A stretch of 64,000 nucleotides of DNA from an uncultured Clostridia bacterium (GTDB lineage Bacteria; Bacillota; Clostridia; Oscillospirales; Acutalibacteraceae): contig CANPBX010000006.1 of assembly GCA_947572385.1 (NCBI GenBank), forward strand, positions 1-64,000. Direction: 5' to 3'. Both the position numbers and the translations under genes were made by a program. Of this stretch, positions 1 through 9,786 are shown one piece after another; positions within the stretch are counted from its first letter, which is position 1, and every line of letters begins with the position of its first letter. The notes under the pieces are model-generated. The model worked only from the letters and a program-made list of their open reading frames with translations, did no database searches and was not told the DNA's origin.

Positions 1-921
1 GTACAGGGTAATGCCAGCCTCTCCCGCGATAGAGCGGCCCGGTTCAATATAAATCTTAGGCTGATTTATACCATACTCTATACATTTTTCTCCGATCTTC
101 GCAGAGACCGCCTCCATATACTCGTGGTATGGGATAAAATCATCAGTCTCGAGATAGTGGATACCAAAGCCGCCGCCCAGATTCAACTGTTCAAGCTCTA
201 CGCCAAACTCTTTATATATCCGATCATGAAGTTCCAGCATGACCTCAGCAGCGTGGACAAACGGTTCTTTCTCCATGATCTGAGAACCAATATGGCAGTG
301 TAAGCCAATAAGCTTTACACCGTTCATTTCAATAGCGCGATCAACAGCCTGTAAAGCTTCTCCGCTTGCCAAGTCTAGGCCAAACTTAGAATCTACCTGG
401 CCTGTGCGGATAAACTCATGGGTATGAGCATCTATACCCGGCTTTATGCGTAGAGAAACACGCACCGTCTTGCCCTTTTCCCTAGCAAGCTTTCCCAGCA
501 GCTCCAGCTCGGCAAAGTTATCCACGACAATATCACTGACATTGTTGTCTATGGCAAATTCTAGCTCCTGCACAGTTTTATTATTTCCCTGGAAATGAAT
601 ATTTTTTCCGGGAACACCAGCTTGCAGCGCGGTGTAAAGCTCGCCGCCTGACACTACCTCCACATCCAGACCCTCGCTGGTAACGATACGGTACATCTCC
701 TTGCAGCTGAACGCTTTACTGGCATAGATAGGCCGTCCATTACCCTGATAATATTTTTCAAAGGAATCAACATAGCTCTTGCAGACGCGTCGAACTTCAT
801 CCTCGCTCATAACATAGAGCGGTGTACCATATTGCTCTGCTAAAGTGATCGTATCACAGCCACTTATAGCCAAATGGCCCTCTTTATTAATGCTTAAACA
901 AGGTGAATAAATATATACCAT
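1..921 (-). CDS. lysA: Diaminopimelate decarboxylase, C-terminus cut by the window edge
   Basis: PLP-dependent fold-III decarboxylase that converts meso-diaminopimelate to L-lysine, the last step of lysine synthesis. I translated it from the ATG at 921; 307 codons are present and the frame runs off the left edge without a stop. Seen: the PLP lysine motif YASKAFS (K69), the glycine loop LNLGGGFGIHY and the phosphate/substrate motif EPGRS, all in the expected order for LysA. It lies 18 bp downstream of engB on the same strand with no visible terminator between, so it may be read through from the clp-lon operon. Other fold-III decarboxylases (for example carboxynorspermidine decarboxylase) are less likely given these motifs. 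Confidence 0.9.
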   Translation of the reverse strand, partial: MVYIYSPCLSINKEGHLAISGCDTITLAEQYGTPLYVMSEDEVRRVCKSYVDSFEKYYQGNGRPIYASKAFSCKEMYRIVTSEGLDVEVVSGGELYTALQAGVPGKNIHFQGNNKTVQELEFAIDNNVSDIVVDNFAELELLGKLAREKGKTVRVSLRIKPGIDAHTHEFIRTGQVDSKFGLDLASGEALQAVDRAIEMNGVKLIGLHCHIGSQIMEKEPFVHAAEVMLELHDRIYKEFGVELEQLNLGGGFGIHYLETDDFIPYHEYMEAVSAKIGEKCIEYGINQPKIYIEPGRSIAGEAGITLY

Positions 922-939
922 CCCTTTCCCAAATATGTT

Positions 940-1521
940 TTACCCTTCAACAGCGCTTGCGATCAGCGCCTTGATCTCATCCAAGCCAGAGCCTTTTACG
1001 GCAGAGAATGGATAAAAGGCTATACCCTTTGTGGCAAAAAGCTCTGTAAAAAGCTCCGTCTGCGCCGCAGTCTCAGACTTATTTAGTTTATCGCTTTTAG
1101 TACATACAACCGCGAAGGGGTATCTGCCTGACTGTAAAAAATCTATCATCTGCAAATCGTCCGCAGTAGGTTTATGCCTCATATCGACAAGCTGAAGTAC
1201 CAAACGAAGCTGCCTCTCCTGAGCAAAGTAACTGTTTACTAAGGAGGCCCAGCGCTCTTTTTCGCTCTTTGCAACTTTAGCATAGCCATAGCCGGGAAGG
1301 TCAACAAAACGGCATTCTGTAAGCCTATAGAAATTGATAGTAGCAGTCTTCCCCGGAGTAGAGCTGGTCCGCGCCAAAGCCTTGCGGTTTACAAGTTTGT
1401 TCAGCAGCGAAGACTTACCTACGTTTGACCTGCCTGAGAAAGCTATCTCTGGCAAGCCAACCTTTGGGAGCTGCTTTGCAGTACCTGCAGCCATTTCAAA
1501 TTCCGCATTCTGAAAATTCAC
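940..1521 (-). CDS. engB: Ribosome biogenesis GTPase YsxC/EngB
   Basis: Small TrmE-Era-Obg-like GTPase family member, 193 residues, the usual family length. In Bacillus YsxC is essential for assembly of the large ribosomal subunit. Seen: G1 loop GRSNVGKSS around residues 30-38, G3 motif DLPGYGYAK and G4 motif TKSDK. The start codon overlaps the lon stop by 4 bp (ATGA arrangement), which supports translational coupling. The lon-engB order is the standard one in Firmicutes. Confidence 0.95.
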   Translation of the reverse strand: MNFQNAEFEMAAGTAKQLPKVGLPEIAFSGRSNVGKSSLLNKLVNRKALARTSSTPGKTATINFYRLTECRFVDLPGYGYAKVAKSEKERWASLVNSYFAQERQLRLVLQLVDMRHKPTADDLQMIDFLQSGRYPFAVVCTKSDKLNKSETAAQTELFTELFATKGIAFYPFSAVKGSGLDEIKALIASAVEG

Positions 1522-3971
1522 TGGTAACTCCTTTGCTGTGGGCCGCTGTCGCAGGCGTACCCGGAAGCTGGCGCCTTTACGACCTCTGCCTGTATAACAG
1601 TAGTTTCTTGTGGCAGAGGCATTGGCATATACTGAAGCGCGTTTTCTAGTGCGGAATCAATTTTTTTAACGGGAATAAACTGCACGTTATCCTTTACGAT
1701 CGGGTCTATATCTGCCAAATCAGGCAGGTTATCTGCAGGAAAAAGCACTGTCTTAACACCATTTTTATACGCTGCCATAGATTTCTCCCTTAACCCGCCT
1801 ATGGGCAGCACCCGTCCCTGTAAGGTGATCTCACCTGTCATAGCAACATCGTGCCGCACTGGAATGCCGCAAAGCGCGGAGGTTATGGCAGTAGCCATTG
1901 CAGTACCAGCAGACGGACCGTCCTTTGGCACCGCACCCTCGGGAGCATGCACATGTATGTCATATTTCTCATAAAACTTGGGGGATATGCCCAGTTCCGC
2001 CGCGCGGGTGCGAATACAGGTTATGGCAGCGTTTGCCGATTCTTTCATTACATCACCAAGAGAGCCTGTAAGCTGTATTTTGCCGGTACCCTCCATGACC
2101 GCTACCTCTATTGGCAGCAGTTCTCCCCCAACACTGGTCCAGGCCAGGCCATTTACCAGCCCGACAATATCCTCCTTTGATACATTATCCTTCATATACT
2201 TACGTGGCCCGAGCAGCTCTTCCAGCTTGTCCTGACGCACCGTATAGCTTTTGAACTCCTCATCGGTCACTATCATCTTGGCGACTTTACGGCAGATTGC
2301 GGCGATATGCCTCTCAAGGGTACGCACACCGGCTTCACGTGTATAACCGTCGATCAGCTGGCGCATACCGGTACGGGTAAATTTTAGCTGGGACGGCTTG
2401 ACGCCGTGCTTGTCCAGTTGTTTGCGCACAAGGTGCTTCATTGCGATATTAAGCTTCTCCTCAAGGGTATAACTGCGCAGCTCAATGATGTCCATACGGT
2501 CATACAGTGGGCCAGGGATACGGGAGGCGTCGTTGGCCGTTGTGATAAAGAGCACCTGGCTTAAGTCAAAGGGCATATCGATGTAGTGGTCTGTAAATTC
2601 ACCGTTCTGTTCAGGGTCCAGAACCTCCAGAAGAGCCGAGGCTGGGTCACCCTTAAAGTTGGTGCCAAGCTTATCGATCTCGTCAAGGAGCAGAAGCGGG
2701 TTATTGACGCCGGCCTGCTTTACAGCATTAATGATACGTCCTGGCATAGAACCCACATAGGTCTTCCTATGCCCCATTATCTCAGCTTCATCGCTTACGC
2801 CGCCTAGTGATACTCTAACATACTTTCGCCCAGTAGCCTGGGCAATGGAGCGCGCAATAGAGGTCTTGCCGACTCCTGGAGGGCCTACTAGACAGATTAT
2901 CTGTCCTGTCTGAGCTGGGGCCAGGCTGCGCACCGCAAGGGTCTCGATAAACCGCTCCTTCACCTTCTCCATGCCATAGTGGTCCCTGTCCAGTACCTTC
3001 TGGGCACGTTTCAAATCAAGCTTCTCTTTGGAGGCTTTGTGCCATGGCAGCTCCAGGCAGGTATCCAGATACAGCCTTATTACGCTGGCCTCATGGGAAC
3101 CTGAGGGCATACGGTACAGCTTATCGCACTCCTTGAGCAGCTTCTCCTCACAAACCCTGGGCAGCTTCAAGGACAGCACCTTCCCCTTTATTTCATCAGC
3201 CTCTTGCTGTGGATTATCATCCTCACCAAGCTCGCTGGTTATAGAGCGCAAATGCTCTTTCAGGAAGTATTCCCGCTGATTCTCGTCGATCTGTGCCTGA
3301 GCTTTCTGGTTTATTTCATTCTCGACCTGAAGTATCTGGGTCTCCTCTGTCAGCACCGCAATAAGCTTCTGCATTCGTTTTAACGGCCTCAGCTCATCAA
3401 GTATGTACTGCTTACGCTCGAAGTCGATAGAGATATTCGCGGCAATATAATCTGCAAGGCGTCCGCAGTCCTTCTCCTGTAAAACCCCAAGCAGCACATC
3501 CGGCGGCACATGCTTAAAGAGCCGCAAATAGTCGTCGAACTTCTGATGGATTATGCGGATAAGTGCCTCCGACCTGTATGATTTCTTATAAGTCAGCACT
3601 GGGCACTTGACAATATTTCCTACTAAATATGGGTCCTCCTGGACCAGCGACATAATCTCGCCACGACAGAGCCCCTCTACATGCAGCTTCGCGCCATCAC
3701 TGGTGTGGTGAAGCACCTGCTTGACCCGGGCAATGACGCCTATCTTGTACAGGTCGTCGCCTACAGGCTCATTTTCAGACATATGCACCTGGGATACCAG
3801 GAATATCAGGCGGTCCCGGGCAATGGCCTCGGATGCTGCAAGCACCGATTTTTTCCGGGTGATGTCAAACTGCAACATCATTCCAGGGAAGAAAACCAGC
3901 CCGCGAATTGCCAGAATAGGCAGGGTCATATTGCCTTCCATTTTTATGATTTCATCTGTAAAATTTTGCAT
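1518..3971 (-). CDS. lon: ATP-dependent protease Lon (LonA type)
   Basis: Cytosolic AAA+ serine protease that degrades misfolded and regulatory proteins; 817 residues as called. Seen in order: N-terminal substrate-binding domain beginning LPILAIRGLVFFPGM, AAA+ module with Walker A GPPGVGKTS, and C-terminal peptidase domain with the Ser-Lys dyad in PKDGPSAGT (Ser about 687) and LREKS (Lys about 730). The first ATG gives an N-terminus about 15 residues longer than the conserved region, so M12 or M15 may be the true start. The C-terminus carries a tail of about 30 residues after the peptidase domain. It lies in the tig-clpP-clpX-lon-engB run, a protein quality-control operon. Confidence 0.97.
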   Translation of the reverse strand: MQNFTDEIIKMEGNMTLPILAIRGLVFFPGMMLQFDITRKKSVLAASEAIARDRLIFLVSQVHMSENEPVGDDLYKIGVIARVKQVLHHTSDGAKLHVEGLCRGEIMSLVQEDPYLVGNIVKCPVLTYKKSYRSEALIRIIHQKFDDYLRLFKHVPPDVLLGVLQEKDCGRLADYIAANISIDFERKQYILDELRPLKRMQKLIAVLTEETQILQVENEINQKAQAQIDENQREYFLKEHLRSITSELGEDDNPQQEADEIKGKVLSLKLPRVCEEKLLKECDKLYRMPSGSHEASVIRLYLDTCLELPWHKASKEKLDLKRAQKVLDRDHYGMEKVKERFIETLAVRSLAPAQTGQIICLVGPPGVGKTSIARSIAQATGRKYVRVSLGGVSDEAEIMGHRKTYVGSMPGRIINAVKQAGVNNPLLLLDEIDKLGTNFKGDPASALLEVLDPEQNGEFTDHYIDMPFDLSQVLFITTANDASRIPGPLYDRMDIIELRSYTLEEKLNIAMKHLVRKQLDKHGVKPSQLKFTRTGMRQLIDGYTREAGVRTLERHIAAICRKVAKMIVTDEEFKSYTVRQDKLEELLGPRKYMKDNVSKEDIVGLVNGLAWTSVGGELLPIEVAVMEGTGKIQLTGSLGDVMKESANAAITCIRTRAAELGISPKFYEKYDIHVHAPEGAVPKDGPSAGTAMATAITSALCGIPVRHDVAMTGEITLQGRVLPIGGLREKSMAAYKNGVKTVLFPADNLPDLADIDPIVKDNVQFIPVKKIDSALENALQYMPMPLPQETTVIQAEVVKAPASGYACDSGPQQRSYQ

Positions 3972-4043
3972 GATGTTCTCCTAAAACCAGCGAAAGACTG
4001 CGACCGGTTTTTATCGGCGGCAGCCTTCAAGCTGTTTTGAATT

Positions 4044-5351
4044 TTATGATGCCGACTCCCTGCGCTCTTTACGCTTGGGAGTAGTTATCCTTATTTTCAT
4101 CGGCTTGCGTTCCTTATTATAGACTATCTCCGGATTGCTGCCTTTATCGACCATATCTCTGGTAATAACTACTTTTTCCACAGTGTAGTCGCTTGGGACC
4201 TGGTACATTATCGGCATAAGAAGGTCCTCCAAAATGGCCCGTAGGCCGCGTGCGCCGGTCTTGCGCTCAAGAGTCTTTTTAGCTATTGACACCAAGGCAT
4301 CATCAGTAAACTCCAAATCTACCCTGTCCAAATCAAATAGCTTTTTATATTGCTGGATCAGTGAGTTTTTAGGCTCTCTCAAAATACGGACCAAGGCTCC
4401 TTCATCCAATGCCTCCAGTGACGATATCACAGGAATACGACCGACAAGTTCAGGGATAAGACCATACTTTACCAGATCGTGTGGAGTGACTTCTTTCATC
4501 CAGTTCTTTTCATCCATCTCGCGTTTGCCGTGAACTTCCCCTCCAAATCCAAGGGAACTGGAGGCTATACGCTTTTGCACGACCTTCTCAAGGCCGTCAA
4601 ATGCACCGCCGCAGATGAAGAGGATATTGGAAGTGTCAATATTTATAGCCTCCTGCTGAGGATGTTTTCGTCCACCCTTTGGTGGTACGCTGGCTGTGGT
4701 GCCCTCCAGTATCTTCAGCAGGGCCTGCTGCACACCTTCGCCGCTGACATCCCGGGTTATAGATTGGTTTTCAGACTTTCGGGAAATCTTATCGATTTCA
4801 TCAATATAGATTATGCCGCGCTCAGCACGGAAGATATCATAGTCCGCAGCCTGGATAAGCCGCAGGAGGATATTCTCAACGTCATCACCAACGTAGCCTG
4901 CCTCAGTTAGTGTGGTAGCGTCCGCGATGGCAAAGGGCACGTCTAAGAGCTTTGCCAACGTTTGGGCCAGATAGGTTTTGCCAACACCAGTGGGACCCAA
5001 AAGCAGCACATTGCTCTTGGAGAGCTCAACACCGTCATCCCCGGTGAAATAGATACGCTTATAATGGTTATAAACGGCAACTGAAAGGGCTATCTTGGCC
5101 TCGTTCTGTCCAATGACGTATTCGTCAAGCTTGCTCTTTATCTCCACGGGCTTTGGCAACAGAACGCTGCCATCCCGCTCGCTGACTCTGTTGCCGTGCT
5201 TCAGACGGTCCTCGTCACTGATGATAGACATGCACAGCCGCACGCAGGAATCACAGATATACACGCCTGCCCCGGCAATTAGTTGGCCGGCCATCATTTG
5301 AGGCTTGCCGCAAAATGAACAGGCTATATCGTTTTCATTGTTCACTGGCAT
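4044..5351 (-). CDS. clpX: ClpXP protease ATPase subunit ClpX
   Basis: AAA+ unfoldase that delivers substrates to ClpP; 435 residues, normal length. Seen: N-terminal C4 zinc finger with Cys11, Cys14, Cys33 and Cys36; Walker A GPTGVGKT; Walker [11 protein letters not shown]; the C-terminal sensor region around [13 protein letters not shown]. It follows clpP by 19 bp and precedes lon by 72 bp, so it is probably part of a single tig-clpP-clpX-lon-engB transcript. The 72-bp gap to lon holds no convincing terminator or promoter. Confidence 0.97.
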   Translation of the reverse strand: MPVNNENDIACSFCGKPQMMAGQLIAGAGVYICDSCVRLCMSIISDEDRLKHGNRVSERDGSVLLPKPVEIKSKLDEYVIGQNEAKIALSVAVYNHYKRIYFTGDDGVELSKSNVLLLGPTGVGKTYLAQTLAKLLDVPFAIADATTLTEAGYVGDDVENILLRLIQAADYDIFRAERGIIYIDEIDKISRKSENQSITRDVSGEGVQQALLKILEGTTASVPPKGGRKHPQQEAINIDTSNILFICGGAFDGLEKVVQKRIASSSLGFGGEVHGKREMDEKNWMKEVTPHDLVKYGLIPELVGRIPVISSLEALDEGALVRILREPKNSLIQQYKKLFDLDRVDLEFTDDALVSIAKKTLERKTGARGLRAILEDLLMPIMYQVPSDYTVEKVVITRDMVDKGSNPEIVYNKERKPMKIRITTPKRKERRESAS

Positions 5352-5370
5352 TCGTCCGCATCCTTTCCGG

Positions 5371-5952
5371 TTATCTCTTGTCGATCACTTTGTCAATCAG
5401 GCCGTACTCCAAAGCTTCCTGGGCGGTGAGGAAATTATCCCGCTCAGTGTCACGCTCTACCACCTCTATGGGCTGGCCGGTACGCTCTGAGAGAATCTCA
5501 TTCAGCCGCTTCTTGGTGCGCAGGATGTGGTTTGCGTGGATGCTGATATCTGTTGCCTGGCCCTTTGCGCCGCCGCTGGGCTGATGGATCATTATCTCGC
5601 TGTTTGGCAGGGCAAATCGCTTACCCTTTGCCCCAGCAGCCAGAAGGAACGCTCCCATGCTTGCCGCCATACCAATGCAGATGGTGGAAACATCACACTT
5701 TATATACTGCATCGTGTCGTAAATAGCCATACCATCCGTGATCACCCCGCCAGGGCTGTTGATATACAGCGCAATATCCTTTTCGGGGTCCTGGCCCTCC
5801 AGATAGAGCAACTGGGCCACAATAACTCCTGCAGAGGCATTATTGACCTCTTCGTTAAGGAGAATGATACGGTCATTTAGCAGGCGGGAGAAAATATCGT
5901 AGGAGCGTTCACCCCTGTTGGTCTGTTCTACTACATATGGTACAAGGCTCAT
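5371..5952 (-). CDS. clpP: ClpP protease proteolytic subunit
   Basis: Serine peptidase that forms the tetradecameric ClpP chamber. The longest frame begins at a TTG at 5958, but AAAGGAG abuts that codon directly; the ATG at 5952 has a normal 6-nt spacing and gives [10 protein letters not shown], the typical ClpP start, so I use it (193 residues). The catalytic triad then falls at Ser98 (GMAASMGAF), His123 ([10 protein letters not shown]) and Asp172, the same numbers as in Bacillus ClpP. Partner ATPase clpX is immediately downstream. Confidence 0.97.
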   Translation of the reverse strand: MSLVPYVVEQTNRGERSYDIFSRLLNDRIILLNEEVNNASAGVIVAQLLYLEGQDPEKDIALYINSPGGVITDGMAIYDTMQYIKCDVSTICIGMAASMGAFLLAAGAKGKRFALPNSEIMIHQPSGGAKGQATDISIHANHILRTKKRLNEILSERTGQPIEVVERDTERDNFLTAQEALEYGLIDKVIDKR

Positions 5953-6043
5953 GTGCAACTCCTTTCACAAGACGCGTATAGTATTATGGATCTGAACAAT
6001 AAGATTTATTCCAAGTTTTGCCGGTTTAGCCCAATTTTTTCTA

Positions 6044-7357
6044 TTAGTCCTTGGACTCCTCAGTCTCAGGGGCCTTATCAGTATAAACAACATTTTCCTT
6101 GACAAGCTCCATTGCCTTCTGGTTGTACACATCCTTGGCAATATCCTTAGAGCGTACCATCCCCTTGACATTCTCAATGGGCATACCATAGGCATCGGCG
6201 ATCTTCTTATACTCAGCCTCTATTTCCTCGTCAGTAGCCTCAAAGCCCTCGATTTCAGCTATCTTCGCCAGGCCTAGGCGCACTCTTACCTGCTGTTCGG
6301 CGCGCTCACGATACTGCTCCTGCAGGCCTTCAACTGTGCCCTGGGTATATTTAAGATATGTTTCCAAATTCATGCCCTGGTCACGCAGCTGCATGTCGAA
6401 AGAGTTTATTATCTCGTCAACCTCGCGGTCGATCATCATCTGAGGTATATCAGACTCCACCCTATCGATGATAGCCTTTATAAGCTGCTGTTCAACGCTG
6501 GCCTCAGCAGCATTCTCCTTGTGGGTGCGTATATTCTTTTCAATGTCCTTGCGATACTCCTCAAGGGTATCAAACTCGCTGACATCCTTGACAAACTCAT
6601 CATCAACATCTGGCAGCTCACGATGCTTTATCTCGTGGAGCTTGACCTTAAAGGTAGCGTCCCTCCCTTTGAGCTCCTCGGCATGGTAGTCATCGGGGAA
6701 CTTCACATTTACATCAAACTCATCGTCTACATTATGACCAACGATCTGGTCCTCAAAACCGGGGATAAACTGACCGGAGCCCAAAGTGAGGTCAAAATTC
6801 TCCGCTTTGCCGCCGTCAAACTGCTTACCGTCAGTATAGCCGTCAAAGTCGATAACTACGATATCACCGTCCTCAGCGGAGCGGCCCTCCACTGTGACAA
6901 CCCTAGAATTGCGCTGGCGGATACGCTCGATCTCATTGTCAATTTCTTCGGCAGTTGGCTCAGCGGGCTCCTTTACAACCTCAATGCCCTTATAGCCGTC
7001 TATCTTGACCTCGGGCTGCACGGTAACTACCAGCTTGGCCTCAATGCCCTCTTCCTTGCTTATCTTCTCAATCTTAAAGCTGTTTACGCCTACGACCTCC
7101 AGTCCGGACTCGTCGATAGCCTTGTTCATCATCGGGTTATAGAGGTGGTCTACAGCTGCCTGATAGAAGACATCCTCACCGTAAAATTTCTCAATAAAGG
7201 CCCTGGGAGCCTTGCCCTTGCGGAAGCCGGGCACATTCATACGCTTGCTCTCGCGTTTATATACCTCGTTGATGGCCTGGTTCAGTTCTTCAGGAGTGAC
7301 ATCCAGCACCAGCTCATGCTGGTTGGTTTCTACATTGTTGGAAGATTTCAAATTCAT
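6044..7357 (-). CDS. tig: Trigger factor, ribosome-associated chaperone
   Basis: Ribosome-bound chaperone with peptidyl-prolyl isomerase activity; 437 residues, normal. Seen: N-terminal ribosome-binding domain with the tail signature GFRKGKAP; a central FKBP-type domain around residues 160-245 (IDFDGYTDGKQFDGG, GSGQFIPGFEDQIVG); a long helical C-terminal arm. It is the first gene of the tig-clpP-clpX-lon-engB operon and is preceded by an extended minus-10 promoter at 7428-7433. The C-terminus is acidic, as usual in Clostridia. Confidence 0.96.
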   Translation of the reverse strand: MNLKSSNNVETNQHELVLDVTPEELNQAINEVYKRESKRMNVPGFRKGKAPRAFIEKFYGEDVFYQAAVDHLYNPMMNKAIDESGLEVVGVNSFKIEKISKEEGIEAKLVVTVQPEVKIDGYKGIEVVKEPAEPTAEEIDNEIERIRQRNSRVVTVEGRSAEDGDIVVIDFDGYTDGKQFDGGKAENFDLTLGSGQFIPGFEDQIVGHNVDDEFDVNVKFPDDYHAEELKGRDATFKVKLHEIKHRELPDVDDEFVKDVSEFDTLEEYRKDIEKNIRTHKENAAEASVEQQLIKAIIDRVESDIPQMMIDREVDEIINSFDMQLRDQGMNLETYLKYTQGTVEGLQEQYRERAEQQVRVRLGLAKIAEIEGFEATDEEIEAEYKKIADAYGMPIENVKGMVRSKDIAKDVYNQKAMELVKENVVYTDKAPETEESKD

Positions 7358-7427
7358 TTTACTTTCCCTCTCATGTTAAACTTTATACAACCCGGCGGCG
7401 GGCGCCGCGATTTTCACTATCTTGCCC

Positions 7428-7436
7428 ATTATAGCA
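7428..7436 (-). promoter_or_regulatory. Extended minus-10 promoter for tig-clpPX-lon operon
   Basis: On the minus strand TGCTATAAT gives a perfect TATAAT with the upstream TG of an extended minus-10 element. The expected minus-35 position 17 bp away reads TAGATT, a poor match, as is common for extended minus-10 promoters. About 70 bp of leader follow, with a GC-rich inverted repeat (ggcgcccgccgcc). Inferred by eye only. Confidence 0.5.
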
Positions 7437-7511
7437 CAACATGGCGCAATAATCTATACCTTTTTTGCAAATATTCTGAGGAAATTACGGTTATTGGCCC
7501 AGAAATATCCC

Positions 7512-8213
7512 TTAATTGGAGCCATTCTCCACAAGTACCGGCTGGAAATTTACATAATCACAGGAAATCAAGTGCATCCTCACGCCCTTATAACTGCCGG
7601 TCAAGGCCTTTTGAGCGGCAGTTTGCCCGTGGATATGCCCAAAATAACAGTCTGACACCTGATTTTCCACAAGAATATCCAGTATCTCCCGGCACTCCAT
7701 ACCGCCGTATACCGGCGGGTAGTGAAGGAAGACGGTGAGCTGACCGCCCAATGCCTTCGCCTCGGCCATTGACGTTAAAAGCCGCCCGGCCTCCCTGTTG
7801 ACTACCTTGCGGTCTTCTTCCGTCTCAGAATTATATAACCAGCCACGGGTGCCGCATATTGCCCGGTCCCCTACCCTATATCCGCAATTATGCAATATAC
7901 GGATGGTATCAAAATCGTTTGCAGAAAGAAACTGGTCTATTTTGCTGCGGGTATTCCACCAGTAGTCATGATTCCCCTTCATCAGCAGTTTCTGCCCGGG
8001 AAGCGAATTGATAAAGGAAAAGTCCTTTACACAGTCTTCCAGCTTCATGGCCCAGGAAATGTCTCCAGCTATAACCACCGTATCCTCAGGTAATACAGAC
8101 GCCCGCCAATTGTCTTCAAGGCGCTGAACATAATCCTGCCAGCCGCGGAAGACATCCATGGGCTTGTCCGCTCCCAGAGACAAATGAAGGTCTGCGATCA
8201 CAAATAGCGCCAT
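7512..8213 (-). CDS. Calcineurin-like metallophosphoesterase
   Basis: Cytosolic metallophosphoesterase, 233 residues, substrate unknown. Seen: the binuclear metal-binding motifs of the family in order, ADLHLS near the N-terminus, VIAGDISW, MKGNHDYWW and GHIHGQ near residue 195. No signal peptide or membrane segment. It ends 154 bp before tig and starts 2 bp after the thrC stop, so it is probably cotranscribed with thrC. Proteins of this shape are common in Clostridia beside unrelated genes, so the context does not define a role. Confidence 0.85.
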   Translation of the reverse strand: MALFVIADLHLSLGADKPMDVFRGWQDYVQRLEDNWRASVLPEDTVVIAGDISWAMKLEDCVKDFSFINSLPGQKLLMKGNHDYWWNTRSKIDQFLSANDFDTIRILHNCGYRVGDRAICGTRGWLYNSETEEDRKVVNREAGRLLTSMAEAKALGGQLTVFLHYPPVYGGMECREILDILVENQVSDCYFGHIHGQTAAQKALTGSYKGVRMHLISCDYVNFQPVLVENGSN

Positions 8214-8215
8214 CC

Positions 8216-9724
8216 TTATTCACCGATTCCCAATGTCTTGAGGACGTAACTGGCGGCCTGGGAATTTTCTATAGTTACATCAAAGCGCACTGGCTTGTCC
8301 TGTAGACCTTTCAGCTGTGATGGAGCCTTAGTTCCTGTTAGTACCTCAAGCTGGGAAATATTTTCATATTCGTTGTTATCCTCAATATTTAAAGATCCAA
8401 GCGCTCCCAGAACACTACTGACAAATTTGTACGGGCTGGCAGTAGAGGCAATAACTGTTGGAATATCGCTGTCGCCTGTAGCCTCGATATATTGACGGTA
8501 GACGTCAAAAGCTACCGCGGTGTGGGTGTCAAGCAGATAAGCGTCATTATGCCATATATTATTGATCGTTTTAGCTGTTGCAGAATCATCACAGCATCCG
8601 CCAAAGAAGATATTTTGCACCTTTGCAAGCACCTTACTGCCTACATTGTAATACCCCTTGGTAGACAGCTGCTCCATCCAGCCGGATAATACTGCGCTGT
8701 TTTCACCAGAGAGTGCATACAAAAGGCGCTCAAGATTACTGGAAATCAGGATGTCCATGGACGGCGAGGAGGTTGTGTAAAAATCCCTGCGGCGGTCGTA
8801 AACTCCTGTGTTAATAAAATCAGTCAGCACCTTATTGGAGTTGGAGGCACAAATCAATTTCCTAATGGGCAGCCCCATTTCCCTTGCGTAATATGCCGCC
8901 AGGATATTTCCAAAATTGCCAGTGGGCACAGCAACATTTATGGGCTCTCCAATGGCAAGCCCATCCCCTTTACAGAGCCTGAAATAAGCGTAGAAGTAGT
9001 ATACGATCTGTGGAAGCAGGCGTCCCCAGTTGATGGAGTTGGCACTGGAAAACATGAAGTCATGCTCAGCAAGGGCTGCTTTCATTTGTAAGTCAGTGAA
9101 AATCTTCTTTACAGCAGCTTGGGCGTCATCGAAGTTACCCTCAATGGCGTAAACCGCAACATTCTTACCATCCTGGGTAGCCATCTGCCGTTTCTGCATT
9201 GGGCTAACACCATCCTGAGGATAGAATACTATGACCTTCGTACCGGGCACATTCCGAAAGCCCTCAAGCGCCGCTTTACCAGTGTCTCCTGAGGTTGCCA
9301 CCAAAATAACCGCTTCTTTATCCGGTGCAGATTTCGAGAGTGAGACTGTTAAAAAGTATGGAAGAATCTGCAGAGCTATATCCTTGAACGCGCATGTCGG
9401 ACCGTGCCATAACTCCAGAATATGCTTATTGCCGCCAGGTGCTGACAAGCTTTTTAGCTTTACTGGATCTCCGCTGAACTTTTCTTGTGAGTAGGCATTC
9501 TCAACACAATAGCTTATTTGTTCATCGGTGAAGTCAGTCAGAAAAAGCTTAAATATTTTTGCTGCAAGTTCATTATAGCTAACCTCCGCCATGTCTGACA
9601 GCCCGCTGCTGATATCAGGGAGCCTTTCGGGAACAAACAAACCGCCTTCAGAGGAAATACCCTGGGTAATTACCTGGGAGGCTTCCAAGCGGAGCTCAGA
9701 ATTTCTTGTGCTCTTGTACTGCAT
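8216..9724 (-). CDS. thrC: Threonine synthase
   Basis: PLP enzyme that converts O-phospho-L-homoserine to L-threonine. 502 residues, matching the longer class of threonine synthases rather than the Bacillus ThrC of about 350. Seen: PLP lysine at CAFKDIALQ (K114), phosphate-binding VATSGDTGKAALEG, the motif SSANSINWGRLLPQ, and a C-terminal TGTKAPSQLKGL tail motif typical of the long class. It has its own strong promoter that overlaps the stop codon of the upstream dipeptidase gene. Other threonine pathway genes are not nearby. Confidence 0.96.
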   Translation of the reverse strand: MQYKSTRNSELRLEASQVITQGISSEGGLFVPERLPDISSGLSDMAEVSYNELAAKIFKLFLTDFTDEQISYCVENAYSQEKFSGDPVKLKSLSAPGGNKHILELWHGPTCAFKDIALQILPYFLTVSLSKSAPDKEAVILVATSGDTGKAALEGFRNVPGTKVIVFYPQDGVSPMQKRQMATQDGKNVAVYAIEGNFDDAQAAVKKIFTDLQMKAALAEHDFMFSSANSINWGRLLPQIVYYFYAYFRLCKGDGLAIGEPINVAVPTGNFGNILAAYYAREMGLPIRKLICASNSNKVLTDFINTGVYDRRRDFYTTSSPSMDILISSNLERLLYALSGENSAVLSGWMEQLSTKGYYNVGSKVLAKVQNIFFGGCCDDSATAKTINNIWHNDAYLLDTHTAVAFDVYRQYIEATGDSDIPTVIASTASPYKFVSSVLGALGSLNIEDNNEYENISQLEVLTGTKAPSQLKGLQDKPVRFDVTIENSQAASYVLKTLGIGE

Positions 9725-9757
9725 CTATATCACCCTATCACTTTATTTAACTAATAT

Positions 9758-9786
9758 AATATAGCGCATCTTTCGTAAAATGTCAA
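9758..9786 (-). promoter_or_regulatory. Sigma-A-type promoter of thrC
   Basis: Minus strand: minus-35 TTGACA (9781-9786), 17-bp spacer, minus-10 TATATT (9758-9763). The minus-35 box overlaps the TGA stop of the upstream dipeptidase gene. A close match to consensus, about 35 bp before the thrC start. Confidence 0.8.

Noticed and set aside
3972..4043. Terminator or promoter between clpX and lon
   Set aside because: Only a 6-bp AAAACC/GGTTTT repeat and no convincing minus-10/minus-35 pair.
6521..7738. 405-residue plus-strand frame
   Set aside because: Antisense to tig and part of the metallophosphoesterase gene; the hydrophobic composition is an artefact of reading acidic/Lys-rich codons in reverse.
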